The position numbers were made by a program, and so were the translations under genes. This document shows positions 1-5,187 of a stretch of 5,187 nt of DNA, piece by piece. Each line of letters starts with the position of its first letter. Positions within the stretch are counted from its first letter, which is position 1. Source of the stretch: Actinomycetota bacterium (GTDB lineage Bacteria; Actinomycetota; Thermoleophilia; Gaiellales; Gaiellaceae); contig JACDAS010000250.1 in assembly GCA_013695295.1 (NCBI GenBank), positions 1 through 5,187 on the forward strand, in the 5' to 3' direction. The notes beneath the pieces were generated by a model, which worked only from the letters and a program-made list of their open reading frames with translations, made no database searches and was not told the DNA's origin.

Positions 1-125
1 CATTCCTGGCCGAAGAGCTGCTTGCCGTTCGAGGTGTCCCCTCCGCTCGAGCGACCTCCGGTGCCGCAGCCGGCGACCGCCAGCACGGCGGCCGTGCCGA
101 GCGCGACCCGACCGAGCCGCCGCAC
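1..125 (-). CDS. Partial lipoprotein, probable membrane-anchored c-type cytochrome (N-terminus only)
   Basis: Only the first 41 codons lie in the window; the gene runs off the left edge. The N-terminus is a bacterial lipoprotein signal: basic residues (MRRLGR), a short hydrophobic stretch, then a lipobox V-A-G-C with the lipidation cysteine at residue 20. A Gly/Ser-rich linker follows, then NGKQLFGQE, and the last two bases (TG) begin a codon compatible with Cys. The pattern N-G-K-x-L-F-x-x-x-C is how many class I cytochrome c domains begin just before the CxxCH haem motif, so a membrane-tethered electron-transfer cytochrome is the best guess. The haem motif itself is outside the window. I chose GTG at 125 because AGGGA (137-133) sits 7 nt upstream; a TTG at 131 would be only 1-2 nt from it. 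It lies 10 bp after the STAS gene and is probably co-transcribed. It could instead be another lipoprotein. Confidence 0.6.
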   Translation of the reverse strand, partial: MRRLGRVALGTAAVLAVAGCGTGGRSSGGDTSNGKQLFGQE

Positions 126-132
126 CAGCAAG

Positions 133-137
133 TCCCT
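133..137 (-). promoter_or_regulatory. Shine-Dalgarno AGGGA deciding the lipoprotein start
   Basis: AGGGA on the minus strand lies 7 nt before GTG at 125 and overlaps the TAG stop (138-136) of the upstream STAS gene. This favours the GTG over the nearer TTG (131) and suggests translational coupling between the two genes. Confidence 0.6.
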
Positions 138-501
138 AGGCCTGCGGGGCCGGCGAGCCGTTGAGAGCCTCGACGGCCTCAGCCCGGGTCGGGTGGATCG
201 TGAAGACGCGGTCGAGGCCTGTGATCTCGAAGATCTTCGTGATGTTGCGGTCGCTGCAGACGAGCGAGAGCTGCCCTCCGTTCGTGCGCAGCCGCTTCAC
301 CCCGCCGACGAGCACGCCGAGCGTCGTCGAGTCGATGAAGGTCGTCCCGGTGAGGTCGACCACGACGTGCGAGCCGCCCTTCCCGATCACGTCCAGCAGT
401 TGCTGCTTGAACTCTGGGGCCGTGTAGAGGTCGACCTCACCCGTGAGCGAGATCACGTACGAGTCTTCTCCGAGTTGCTCGGTCTCGATGCTGAAGTTCA
501 T
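136..501 (-). CDS. STAS-domain protein, anti-sigma factor antagonist type (SpoIIAA/RsbV-like)
   Basis: This 121-residue protein is a complete single STAS domain, the usual length for cytoplasmic anti-anti-sigma factors. Visible family features are the first strands with ISLTGEVDLYTAPEF (residues 17-31), the strand HVVVDLTGTTFIDSTTLGVL (45-64), and the terminal region FEITGLDRVFTIHPTRAEAVEAL (91-112). In this family an unphosphorylated antagonist binds an anti-sigma kinase and frees a sigma factor; phosphorylation of the Ser after the conserved Asp switches it off. Here the site is D57-S58-T59-T60-L61-G62, so Ser58 is the likely phosphoacceptor; Thr60 stands where SpoIIAA has Gly. No kinase, phosphatase or sigma factor gene is in the window, so the partner is unknown. 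The ATG start is preceded by GGGGGA (510-505) with a tight 3-nt spacing. It sits between the TPR gene (39 bp upstream) and the lipoprotein gene (10 bp downstream). Confidence 0.92.
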   Translation of the reverse strand: MNFSIETEQLGEDSYVISLTGEVDLYTAPEFKQQLLDVIGKGGSHVVVDLTGTTFIDSTTLGVLVGGVKRLRTNGGQLSLVCSDRNITKIFEITGLDRVFTIHPTRAEAVEALNGSPAPQA

Positions 502-540
502 CCGTCCCCCGAAGTCTCTGCGCTGAGGCGAGGCCCGAGT

Positions 541-1305
541 CTAACTCGGCGCCGGCGGCTGAGGCTGTCGGATCGCGTCCTGGAGCTGCTTCACGCGCTG
601 GCGCACGAATGGCGCCCGGGAGTCGTCCGGAACGAGCTTGAGGAAGGACGTGTAAGCGGCGATCGCCGTGATGTAGTCGCCAGCCTTCTCGGCCGTGTCG
701 GCGAGGGCCAGCTTGAGGTCGGCGTCGTCCGGCCGAAGCGCCGTCACCTTCTTGTAGGTGGTGACCGCCTGCGAGGCCGCGCCCTGGTAGGACCCCAGAG
801 CCTCGTTCCTGCGCCGCGAGACGTCGGCGGCGAGGATGGCGTAGAGCTGGTCCTTGTTCAGCTCCTTCGCCAGGAAGCTGTCTGGAGCGAGAGCGAACGA
901 ACCGTTCGAAAGGGTCGCGGCCTCGAACTCGAGCGCCTGCAGCTCGGTGCCGAAGCGGCCGGCGCGGCGCAGGTACAGGCTGGAAAGCTCGATCAGGGCG
1001 TCGGCGTCCTTCGGCCTGAGCTCGATGTAGCGCTCGAGCGGCGAGATTGCCTCCTCCGTCTGGCCCTTGGCCGACAGGGCGCGGGAGAGCGCGAGGTGGG
1101 CCGGCGCGTCCTTCGGGTTCGCCGCGATCCGCTTCTCGAGCTTCGAGACGGAGGGGCCGCCGTCGCTGCCGAGGTTGAACTGGAGCAGGTCCTCGAGGCC
1201 GCCCTGGCCGGTGCCGACGCCGTACAGCACGAAGCCGCCTGCGAAGGCGACGATCAGGAGGACGAACACCCACTTCGCCTGCCTGCGCAGGCGCGGGAAG
1301 AACAT
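541..1305 (-). CDS. Membrane-anchored tetratricopeptide repeat (TPR) protein
   Basis: This 254-residue protein has a basic N-terminus (MFFPRLRRQAK), one hydrophobic segment at about residues 12-30, and no cleavage site that I can see, so it is probably a signal-anchored protein with an extracytoplasmic C-terminal domain. A G/S-rich linker (31-52) leads into TPR-like helix pairs. The clearest are around 66-97 (AHLALSRALSAKGQTEEAISPLERYIELRP), 100-114, and 176-226, where AVTTYKKVTALRPDDADLKLALADTAEKAGDYITAIAAYTSFLKLVPDD holds the characteristic A/G/Y/A and proline-ending helices. The section between about 118 and 172 is less regular. It ends in a Pro/Gln tail. TPRs mediate protein-protein contacts, so a scaffold or assembly role is likely; the partner is unknown, though the cytochrome-like lipoprotein downstream is a candidate. 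A longer reading to 1398 adds 31 residues that overlap the upstream gene. I rejected it because ATG at 1305 has a good Shine-Dalgarno and the extension is low-complexity basic sequence. Confidence 0.88.
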   Translation of the reverse strand: MFFPRLRRQAKWVFVLLIVAFAGGFVLYGVGTGQGGLEDLLQFNLGSDGGPSVSKLEKRIAANPKDAPAHLALSRALSAKGQTEEAISPLERYIELRPKDADALIELSSLYLRRAGRFGTELQALEFEAATLSNGSFALAPDSFLAKELNKDQLYAILAADVSRRRNEALGSYQGAASQAVTTYKKVTALRPDDADLKLALADTAEKAGDYITAIAAYTSFLKLVPDDSRAPFVRQRVKQLQDAIRQPQPPAPS

Positions 1306-1309
1306 CGTG

Positions 1310-1315
1310 TCCTCT
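1310..1315 (-). promoter_or_regulatory. Shine-Dalgarno AGAGGA overlapping the upstream stop codon
   Basis: AGAGGA lies 4 nt before ATG at 1305 and shares bases with the TAG stop (1316-1314) of the amidohydrolase gene. It decides the TPR start and points to termination-reinitiation coupling between the two genes. Confidence 0.7.
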
Positions 1316-2624
1316 ATGCGCGGTGGAGCGCCGCCGGGGCGGCGGCTTCGAGCATCAGGCTTCGGGCGCTTGCCGCGCGCCGCCGCAGATCGGGCCATTC
1401 GTCACCCCCTTTCTCGTAGCGTACCTCGCCTTCGACGAAGGTCGCGAGCACACGGTTGGGTGACCCGCCGAGCACCACCGCTGCCGCCGGATCCTCCCAC
1501 GGCAGGAACGCGGACCCCTCGAGCGACACGATCGCGACGTCCGCCCGCTTGCCCGGCGTCAGCGAGCCGACGAGGTGATCGAGACCGAGCGCCCGGGCCG
1601 ACCCGAGTGTCCCGAGCTCGAGTGCGTCGGACGCGCTCAGCACGTCGGGCCGTCGCTCGCGGGCCCTCGCGGTCAGCACGACGCTCCGGAGCTCCTCGAA
1701 GAAGTCGAAGGACGGGGCCGAGGCAGGGCTGTCCGTGCCGACTCCGACCCGCACCCCCGCCGCGCGCAGGCTGGTGAGGGGCGCGAAGCCGCAGCCGAGC
1801 GCCGCGTTCGAGCGGGGGCAATGGGCGACCCCCACCCCGTGGCGTGCGAGCAGGTCGATCTCCTCCGGGTCCACGTGGGTGCAGTGCGCCGCCAGCAGCC
1901 CCGGCCCGAGGAGCCCCTCTGCCGCTAGGAGCCGAGTCCCGGTGGTGCCCGGCGGCGTCACCAGCAGATCTTCGTAGCCGGCCCAGGCTCCGCCTCCCGC
2001 GGTCAGGTACGCGAGCTCCGACGGGCTCTCCGAGACGTGTGTCGCGAGCGGAAGGTCGAGCTCGGCGCAGGCTCGGTAGCCGGCGGCCGAGACCGTGTAC
2101 GGCGCATGGGGGGAGACGCCGAGCCGCACCCGGTCCGAGAGCGTTCCGGCGATCCGCTCGCGCGAGCGCTCGAACTGCTCCAGCACCGCGGTGGGCTCGG
2201 ACCCGAAGACCTCGAGGTACACGGTCGCGCGCAGGCCTCTCGTCGCGCACGCGAGCGCGGCGGCTCCGCTGAAGCTGCAGTCCCCGACGCAGGTGACCCC
2301 GGACGCGAGGCACTCTGCGGCGCCGAGCTCGGCGATCGAGACGAACTCCTCCCAGGCGATCCTGCGCTTGCGCTCGACGTGGAGGCTGATCCAGTCGCCG
2401 AAGTCGGCGAGCCCGTCTCCGAAGCCGCCGTAGACCGCGTACTCGAGGTGGGTGTGGGCGTTGACGAAGCCAGGGCAGATCACGGCACCCGGGTACCGCG
2501 TCCCGTTCCCCACCGCCGCCGCAGGCCCGACCGCCGCGATGCGGCCCCCCTCGATGGCGACGGCGCCGTCCCGCATCGGCGGGCCGTCGACCGGCAGCAC
2601 CCAGTCAGCGGACAGCACCCGCAC
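1314..2624 (-). CDS. Amidohydrolase-superfamily metal-dependent deaminase/hydrolase (COG0402-type)
   Basis: This 436-residue protein has the usual length and layout: an N-terminal beta-sandwich strand (RVLSADWVLPVDG...GGRIAAVGP), a TIM-barrel catalytic core, and a C-terminal return to the sandwich (GSLTPGKRADVAIVSL, 353-368). Metal and catalytic residues are all visible: H57-T-H59 (NAHTHLE), H173 in SPHAPYT, H196 with E199 in ATHVSES, H247/H250 in AAHCTHV, and D298 in GTDSP. This set matches the mononuclear-metal deaminases of purine nucleosides and related rings (S-adenosylhomocysteine/methylthioadenosine deaminase, aminofutalosine deaminase, chlorohydrolases). HTHLE followed by F-x-D-W-I (75-79) resembles the aminofutalosine-deaminase-like branch more than MtaD-type enzymes, but no other futalosine-pathway gene is in the window, so I leave the substrate open. 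The start is GTG at 2624 (MRVLSADW); the longer reading to 2789 runs into the divergent ABC gene and is low complexity. It is the first gene of the minus-strand operon. Confidence 0.9.
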   Translation of the reverse strand: MRVLSADWVLPVDGPPMRDGAVAIEGGRIAAVGPAAAVGNGTRYPGAVICPGFVNAHTHLEYAVYGGFGDGLADFGDWISLHVERKRRIAWEEFVSIAELGAAECLASGVTCVGDCSFSGAAALACATRGLRATVYLEVFGSEPTAVLEQFERSRERIAGTLSDRVRLGVSPHAPYTVSAAGYRACAELDLPLATHVSESPSELAYLTAGGGAWAGYEDLLVTPPGTTGTRLLAAEGLLGPGLLAAHCTHVDPEEIDLLARHGVGVAHCPRSNAALGCGFAPLTSLRAAGVRVGVGTDSPASAPSFDFFEELRSVVLTARARERRPDVLSASDALELGTLGSARALGLDHLVGSLTPGKRADVAIVSLEGSAFLPWEDPAAAVVLGGSPNRVLATFVEGEVRYEKGGDEWPDLRRRAASARSLMLEAAAPAALHRA

Positions 2625-2630
2625 GGTGCG

Positions 2631-2636
2631 ATCGTA
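2631..2636 (-). promoter_or_regulatory. Candidate -10 hexamer TACGAT for the amidohydrolase operon
   Basis: TACGAT matches the most conserved positions of the bacterial -10 box (TA...T). Six bases (2630-2625) separate it from the GTG start at 2624, so transcription would begin at or next to the start codon. No Shine-Dalgarno is visible in the 40-bp gap, which fits a leaderless mRNA. I find no good -35 hexamer at 16-19 bp spacing. Confidence 0.45.
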
Positions 2637-2651
2637 TCGCCACCGCGAACG

Positions 2652-2657
2652 TACACT
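2652..2657 (+). promoter_or_regulatory. Candidate -10 hexamer TACACT for the ABC transporter operon
   Basis: TACACT has the TA...T pattern and is followed by 7 nt and then the GTG start at 2665, the spacing expected if the start codon is the transcript 5' end. There is no Shine-Dalgarno upstream. No clear -35 is seen, and its expected position falls on the opposing strand's -10 box. Confidence 0.45.
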
Positions 2658-2664
2658 CGGTCGT

Positions 2665-3504
2665 GTGGCCGCACTCGCCGTGCGAGGGCTCGAGAAGCGG
2701 TACGGACGGGTGACCGCGCTCGGGGGGGTTGACCTCGAAGTCGGCGAGGGCGAGCTCGTCGGGCTCCTCGGCCCGAACGGCGCCGGCAAGTCGACGCTCG
2801 TGAAGATCGTCTGCGGCCTGACCAGGGCGACCGCCGGATCGGCGACTGTCTGCGGCGCGCCGGCGGGGAGTCTCGCCGCCCGCGGCGCGATCGGCTACCT
2901 CGCCGAGCTCTTCCGCTTTCCGGGCTGGTACCGGGCGGACGAGGTGCTGGAGCTGCACCAGCGCCTGGCCGCCTCGCGAGGCGGCGCCGCCGAGCGAAGC
3001 GAGCTGCTCGACCTCGTCGGCCTCGAGGACGTCGGGCGAAAGAGGGTCGACGACTTCTCGAAAGGGATGCAGCAGCGGCTCGGCATCGCGCAGGCACTCG
3101 TGGGCTCGCCGCGCCTGCTGCTCCTGGACGAGCCGACGAGCGCTCTTGACCCGGCGGGACGGCGCACGGTGCGCGGCGTTCTGGAGGAGTTGCGCCGCCG
3201 CGGCATTGCCGTCCTGCTCAACTCGCACCTGCTGAGCGAGGTCGAGCTCGTCTGCGACCGCGTCGTCATCCTCTCCGGCGGGCAGGTCGCTGCCGCGGGG
3301 ACGCCGGATGAGCTCGCCCAGGCCCGGGGCGTCGAGATCGAGACCGGCTCCGGACTGCGCACCTTCGCCAGCGCAGCCCGCGAGGACGCGCCGCGGCTGG
3401 TGGCCGAGCTCGTGGCGGCCGGCGAGTCGATCTACGGCGTCAGGGTGCTGACGACGACGCTGGAGGAGGCCTACCTCGAGGCCGTCGGCGGCGAGGGGTC
3501 GTGA
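2665..3504 (+). CDS. ABC transporter ATP-binding subunit (ABC-2/DrrA-like exporter family)
   Basis: This 279-residue cytoplasmic nucleotide-binding subunit has all the core motifs: Walker A GPNGAGKST (36-44), an ABC signature FSKGMQQR (131-138), Walker B LLLLDEP (151-157) with catalytic Glu156, D-loop SALD (159-162), and the H-loop His188 in NSHLL. The FSKGMQQR form of the signature and the roughly 60-residue C-terminal extension after the H-loop are typical of exporters paired with ABC-2 permeases (DrrA, NatA, NosF groups). The Q-loop position reads IGYLAELF, with Glu81 where Gln is classical; Glu at this place is common in this subfamily. It powers the permease encoded by the next gene, whose start overlaps its stop. 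Cargo cannot be told from sequence. I chose GTG at 2665 (MAALAVRGLEKRYG) because it gives the normal short lead before the first strand; a longer reading from 2452 lies antisense to the amidohydrolase start. GTG at 2680 is a possible alternative. Confidence 0.95.
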   Translation: MAALAVRGLEKRYGRVTALGGVDLEVGEGELVGLLGPNGAGKSTLVKIVCGLTRATAGSATVCGAPAGSLAARGAIGYLAELFRFPGWYRADEVLELHQRLAASRGGAAERSELLDLVGLEDVGRKRVDDFSKGMQQRLGIAQALVGSPRLLLLDEPTSALDPAGRRTVRGVLEELRRRGIAVLLNSHLLSEVELVCDRVVILSGGQVAAAGTPDELAQARGVEIETGSGLRTFASAAREDAPRLVAELVAAGESIYGVRVLTTTLEEAYLEAVGGEGS

Positions 3505-4349
3505 CCGCCGTCCTCACGATTGCGGGCTACGCGCTGCGCGAGGCGCTGCGGCGGCGGGTGTTTGCCGTCCTGCTCGTGCTCACCGTCCTCTTTCTCGCTC
3601 TCTTCTGGCTCGGGGCTCGGCAGGCCTTCGCACATCCGCCCGACCTGCCGCCGGTCGGCCTCGACGCGACCGAGTTCGCCGGCGCGATCGTGCTCGGTCT
3701 GGGCATGTTCGCGATCCTCTTCCTCGGCTCGGTGCTGGCCGTCTTCCTGACGCTCGGGGCCGTGCGCGGAGACGCCGAGCGCGGGTTGCTCCAGCCTCTC
3801 GTCACCCGGCCCGTGAGCCGCACGAAGCTCCTGCTCGCTCGCCTGCTCGGCGCGGCGTTCGTCTGCGTTCCGTACGTCGCGGTCGTCAACGCGCTGGCGA
3901 TCGTGATCGTCGGCCGTTCAGGAGGCTGGTGGCCAGACAGGCTGGTGACGCCGGTGCTCGAGCTGTCGGCGGCGGTGCTGATCCTCGCGGCTCTCTCCCT
4001 GCTCGGCTCCGTCTTCCTATCGGCCACCGCCAACGGCATCGCCGTCTTCATGCTCTTCGGCGCGGGGCTCGTCGCGGGCCTGCTGGGCCAGATCGCGGAG
4101 GTCGTCAACTCGCACACGCTCAGCCAGATCTCAAAGATCACCGCGTGGGCGCTGCCGTTCGAGGCGCTCTACCAGGACGCGCTGAACCGGATCACGGCCG
4201 ACGCGAGCGGTCTGACGGAGTTTGCACTGGATCTCGGCCCCTTCGGCGGCGGCCGGCCCGGCGGCTCACTCCTGCCCCTGTACGCGCTCGCTTACCTCGT
4301 CGTCGTCCTGGGGGTGGCGGCCTGGGGCTTCAACCGCCGCGATCTCTAG
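3501..4349 (+). CDS. ABC-2 type transporter permease (NosY-like)
   Basis: This 282-residue integral membrane protein has about six hydrophobic segments, near residues 20-38, 59-85, 112-138, 151-173, 178-198 and 256-276, the count usual for ABC-2 permeases. The cytoplasmic loop after the second segment, GAVRGDAERGLLQPLVTRPVSRTKLLLAR (86-114), matches the family pattern of an acidic/Gly coupling motif followed by L-x-x-P-V-S-R, as in NosY and related permeases. It forms the membrane channel for the preceding ATPase. Its GTG start shares GTGA with that gene's TGA stop (3502-3504), and GAGGGG (3493-3498) sits just upstream, so the two are translationally coupled and probably made in fixed ratio. 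The substrate is unknown. The long loop at 199-255 between the last two segments is predicted to be outside the membrane. The stop overlaps the convergent tatC stop. Confidence 0.9.
   Translation: MTAVLTIAGYALREALRRRVFAVLLVLTVLFLALFWLGARQAFAHPPDLPPVGLDATEFAGAIVLGLGMFAILFLGSVLAVFLTLGAVRGDAERGLLQPLVTRPVSRTKLLLARLLGAAFVCVPYVAVVNALAIVIVGRSGGWWPDRLVTPVLELSAAVLILAALSLLGSVFLSATANGIAVFMLFGAGLVAGLLGQIAEVVNSHTLSQISKITAWALPFEALYQDALNRITADASGLTEFALDLGPFGGGRPGGSLLPLYALAYLVVVLGVAAWGFNRRDL
4346..4349. other. CTAG palindrome giving stop codons to two convergent genes
   Basis: The permease stop TAG (4347-4349, plus) and the tatC stop TAG (4348-4346, minus) lie in the same CTAG. The two genes therefore overlap tail to tail by four bases, leaving no spacer for a terminator. 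Confidence 0.95.
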
Positions 4350-5110
4350 GCTTCGTCGCCGCCCGGGTGCCAGCGCCGGTCGAAGAACACCGAGAGCCAG
4401 ATCGATCCCTCGAAGAGTAAGGCGAGCGGGATCGCCTCGAACGCGAGCGAGACGGGATCGACGGTCGGCAGGATCACCGCCAGGATCAGCACGAGCACGT
4501 AGCCGATCCGCCGGTTTCGGCGCAACTTTCCGGGGGTCAGGATGCCGATGCGGACGAGCGCGAGGACGAAGATCGGCAACTCGAAGCAGATCGCGATGCC
4601 GACCAGCACGAGCATCGCGAACGAGTAGTAGTAGCTCGCTCGGATCTGCTGGTTGTAGAGCTCGGCGTCGTAGTTCGTCAGGAAGTGCAGCGCGCGGGGG
4701 AGCGCGATCCAGTAGGCGAAGGAGATGCCGCCGGCGAAGAGCACCGTCCCGAGCGCGACGAAGCCGGCGATCAGGCGCTGCGAGCTCTCCTCCAACGCGG
4801 GCGCGAGGAAGCTCCACAGCTGCCAGAGCAGCACGGGCAGCGCCAAGGCGATCGCCGCGTACAGGCTGACCTTGATCGAGGTCAGGAAGGGCTCGGTCAC
4901 CCCGAGCGTGACGATGTCGTTTCGCTTGTCGGCAGGCAGCGGGTGGAGCAGCCAGCGGATCAGCCGCTCGTGGAAGGCGAAGGCGACGCCGAAGCCGACG
5001 GCCAGCGTCAGCAGCGAGATGACGATGCGAGACCTGAGCTCGCCCAGGTGCTCGACGAGCGTCGCCTCCTCGCCGTGGCGCAGGCGGCGCGGGAGCGCGC
5101 GGACTGCCAA
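4346..5110 (-). CDS. tatC: Sec-independent protein translocase subunit TatC
   Basis: TatC is the multi-spanning subunit of the twin-arginine translocase that recognises RR signal peptides of folded proteins. This protein has 254 residues, normal for the family, and six hydrophobic segments. Diagnostic motifs are VEHLGELRSR (19-28, with E24 matching E. coli Glu15), TEPFLTSIKVSLYAAIALALPVLLWQLWSFLAPAL (72-106, F101 matching Phe94), FELP (176-179), and LPTVDPVSLAFEAIPLALLFEGSIW (214-238, D218 matching Asp211). Two places deviate: the usual TPPD is PTVD, and the position of E. coli Glu103 appears to be Ser110, with Glu at 107-108. The start is TTG, chosen because AGGGAG (5121-5116) is 5 nt upstream, an in-frame TAG (5122-5120) precludes extension, and no ATG/GTG occurs before the conserved EHL motif. 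Its 3' end overlaps the permease gene by 4 bp. It follows another gene by 14 bp, so it is likely the second gene of a tat operon. Confidence 0.96.
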   Translation of the reverse strand: MAVRALPRRLRHGEEATLVEHLGELRSRIVISLLTLAVGFGVAFAFHERLIRWLLHPLPADKRNDIVTLGVTEPFLTSIKVSLYAAIALALPVLLWQLWSFLAPALEESSQRLIAGFVALGTVLFAGGISFAYWIALPRALHFLTNYDAELYNQQIRASYYYSFAMLVLVGIAICFELPIFVLALVRIGILTPGKLRRNRRIGYVLVLILAVILPTVDPVSLAFEAIPLALLFEGSIWLSVFFDRRWHPGGDEA

Positions 5111-5115
5111 GGACG

Positions 5116-5121
5116 CTCCCT
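5116..5121 (-). promoter_or_regulatory. Shine-Dalgarno AGGGAG deciding the tatC TTG start
   Basis: AGGGAG lies 5 nt before TTG at 5110. It supports this rare start codon over an internal one. Confidence 0.65.
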
Positions 5122-5124
5122 ACC

Positions 5125-5187
5125 CTAAGAGACGGTGTCGCGCTCGCGCGTCGTCGTGACGGTGCTCGACTCCTCGACCGCCGCGGT
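5125..5187 (-). CDS. C-terminal tail of an upstream gene, possibly tatA/tatB
   Basis: Twenty codons and a TAG (5127-5125) are visible in one open frame from the right edge: the tail reads TAAVEESSTVTTTRERDTVS. Every sense codon but the last (TCT) ends in G or C, which fits a real gene of this genome. The stop is 14 bp before the tatC start on the same strand. The hydrophilic, charged, Ser/Thr-rich tail is like the disordered C-termini of TatA/TatB proteins, which often precede tatC, but the diagnostic N-terminal helix is outside the window. The tatA/tatB call therefore rests on position and is only tentative. Confidence 0.5.
   Translation of the reverse strand, partial: TAAVEESSTVTTTRERDTVS

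Noticed and set aside
502..540. Possible terminator or promoter between the TPR and STAS genes
   Set aside because: The 39-bp gap shows no convincing hairpin with a T-run and no clear -10/-35 pair, so I treat it as ordinary operon spacing.
1306..1398. Longer start for the TPR protein
   Set aside because: It would overlap the end of the amidohydrolase, has a low-complexity basic sequence, and ATG 1305 has a strong Shine-Dalgarno next to a clean signal anchor.
22..1419. A 465-codon open frame on the plus strand across the TPR and STAS genes
   Set aside because: It is antisense to two well-supported genes, its translation is rich in Arg/Glu/Leu/Val repeats without any domain, and such long antisense frames are expected in very GC-rich DNA.
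2452..2664. N-terminal extension of the ABC ATPase
   Set aside because: The added 71 residues lie antisense to the start of the amidohydrolase, resemble no ABC domain, and GTG at 2665 gives a normal N-terminus.
2625..2789. N-terminal extension of the amidohydrolase
   Set aside because: The 55 extra residues are Pro/Ser/Arg-rich, run antisense into the ABC gene, and precede the family's usual first strand, which begins right at GTG 2624.
4222..5159. Several plus-strand open frames opposite tatC
   Set aside because: They are antisense to a clear tatC, their translations are Arg/Ser/Ala-rich without motifs, and none has a supporting ribosome binding site.

Overview
This is a GC-rich, densely coding window with strongly GC-biased third codon positions and GTG/TTG as well as ATG starts. 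It suggests a high-GC Actinomycetota, perhaps Thermoleophilia-like (Gaiellales/Solirubrobacterales). That placement is inference from composition and gene content; there is no rRNA or other lineage marker here.

Layout: (1) A minus-strand run of four genes covers 2624 down to 1: an amidohydrolase-family deaminase (2624-1314), a membrane-anchored TPR protein (1305-541), a stand-alone STAS protein of the anti-sigma-factor-antagonist type (501-136), and the first 41 codons of a lipoprotein that looks like a membrane-anchored c-type cytochrome (125 to beyond base 1). Gaps are 8, 39 and 10 bp. Two of the Shine-Dalgarno sequences overlap the preceding stop codon, so this looks like one translationally coupled operon. 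(2) A 40-bp divergent intergenic region (2625-2664) carries a candidate -10 hexamer on each strand, each 6-7 nt from a GTG start and with no Shine-Dalgarno sequence, which suggests leaderless transcripts in both directions. (3) A plus-strand pair encodes a two-component ABC-2 type exporter: the ATPase (2665-3504) and a six-helix permease (3501-4349), with a 4-bp GTGA overlap. (4) A convergent minus-strand tatC (5110-4346) shares a CTAG palindrome with the permease so that both stops lie in the same four bases. Upstream of tatC is the C-terminal tail of another minus-strand gene (5187-5125), plausibly tatA/tatB.

Functionally, much of the window concerns the cell envelope: twin-arginine export, an ABC exporter, a membrane-anchored TPR scaffold and a cytochrome-like lipoprotein. 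The deaminase and the STAS regulator share the operon with the last two. No mobile elements, CRISPR, tRNA/rRNA or convincing intrinsic terminators were seen. No clearly novel system is evident. The points most worth a second look are the overlapping leaderless divergent promoters, the non-canonical TatC residues, the unassigned substrate of the deaminase, and the unusual deaminase-TPR-STAS-cytochrome operon.
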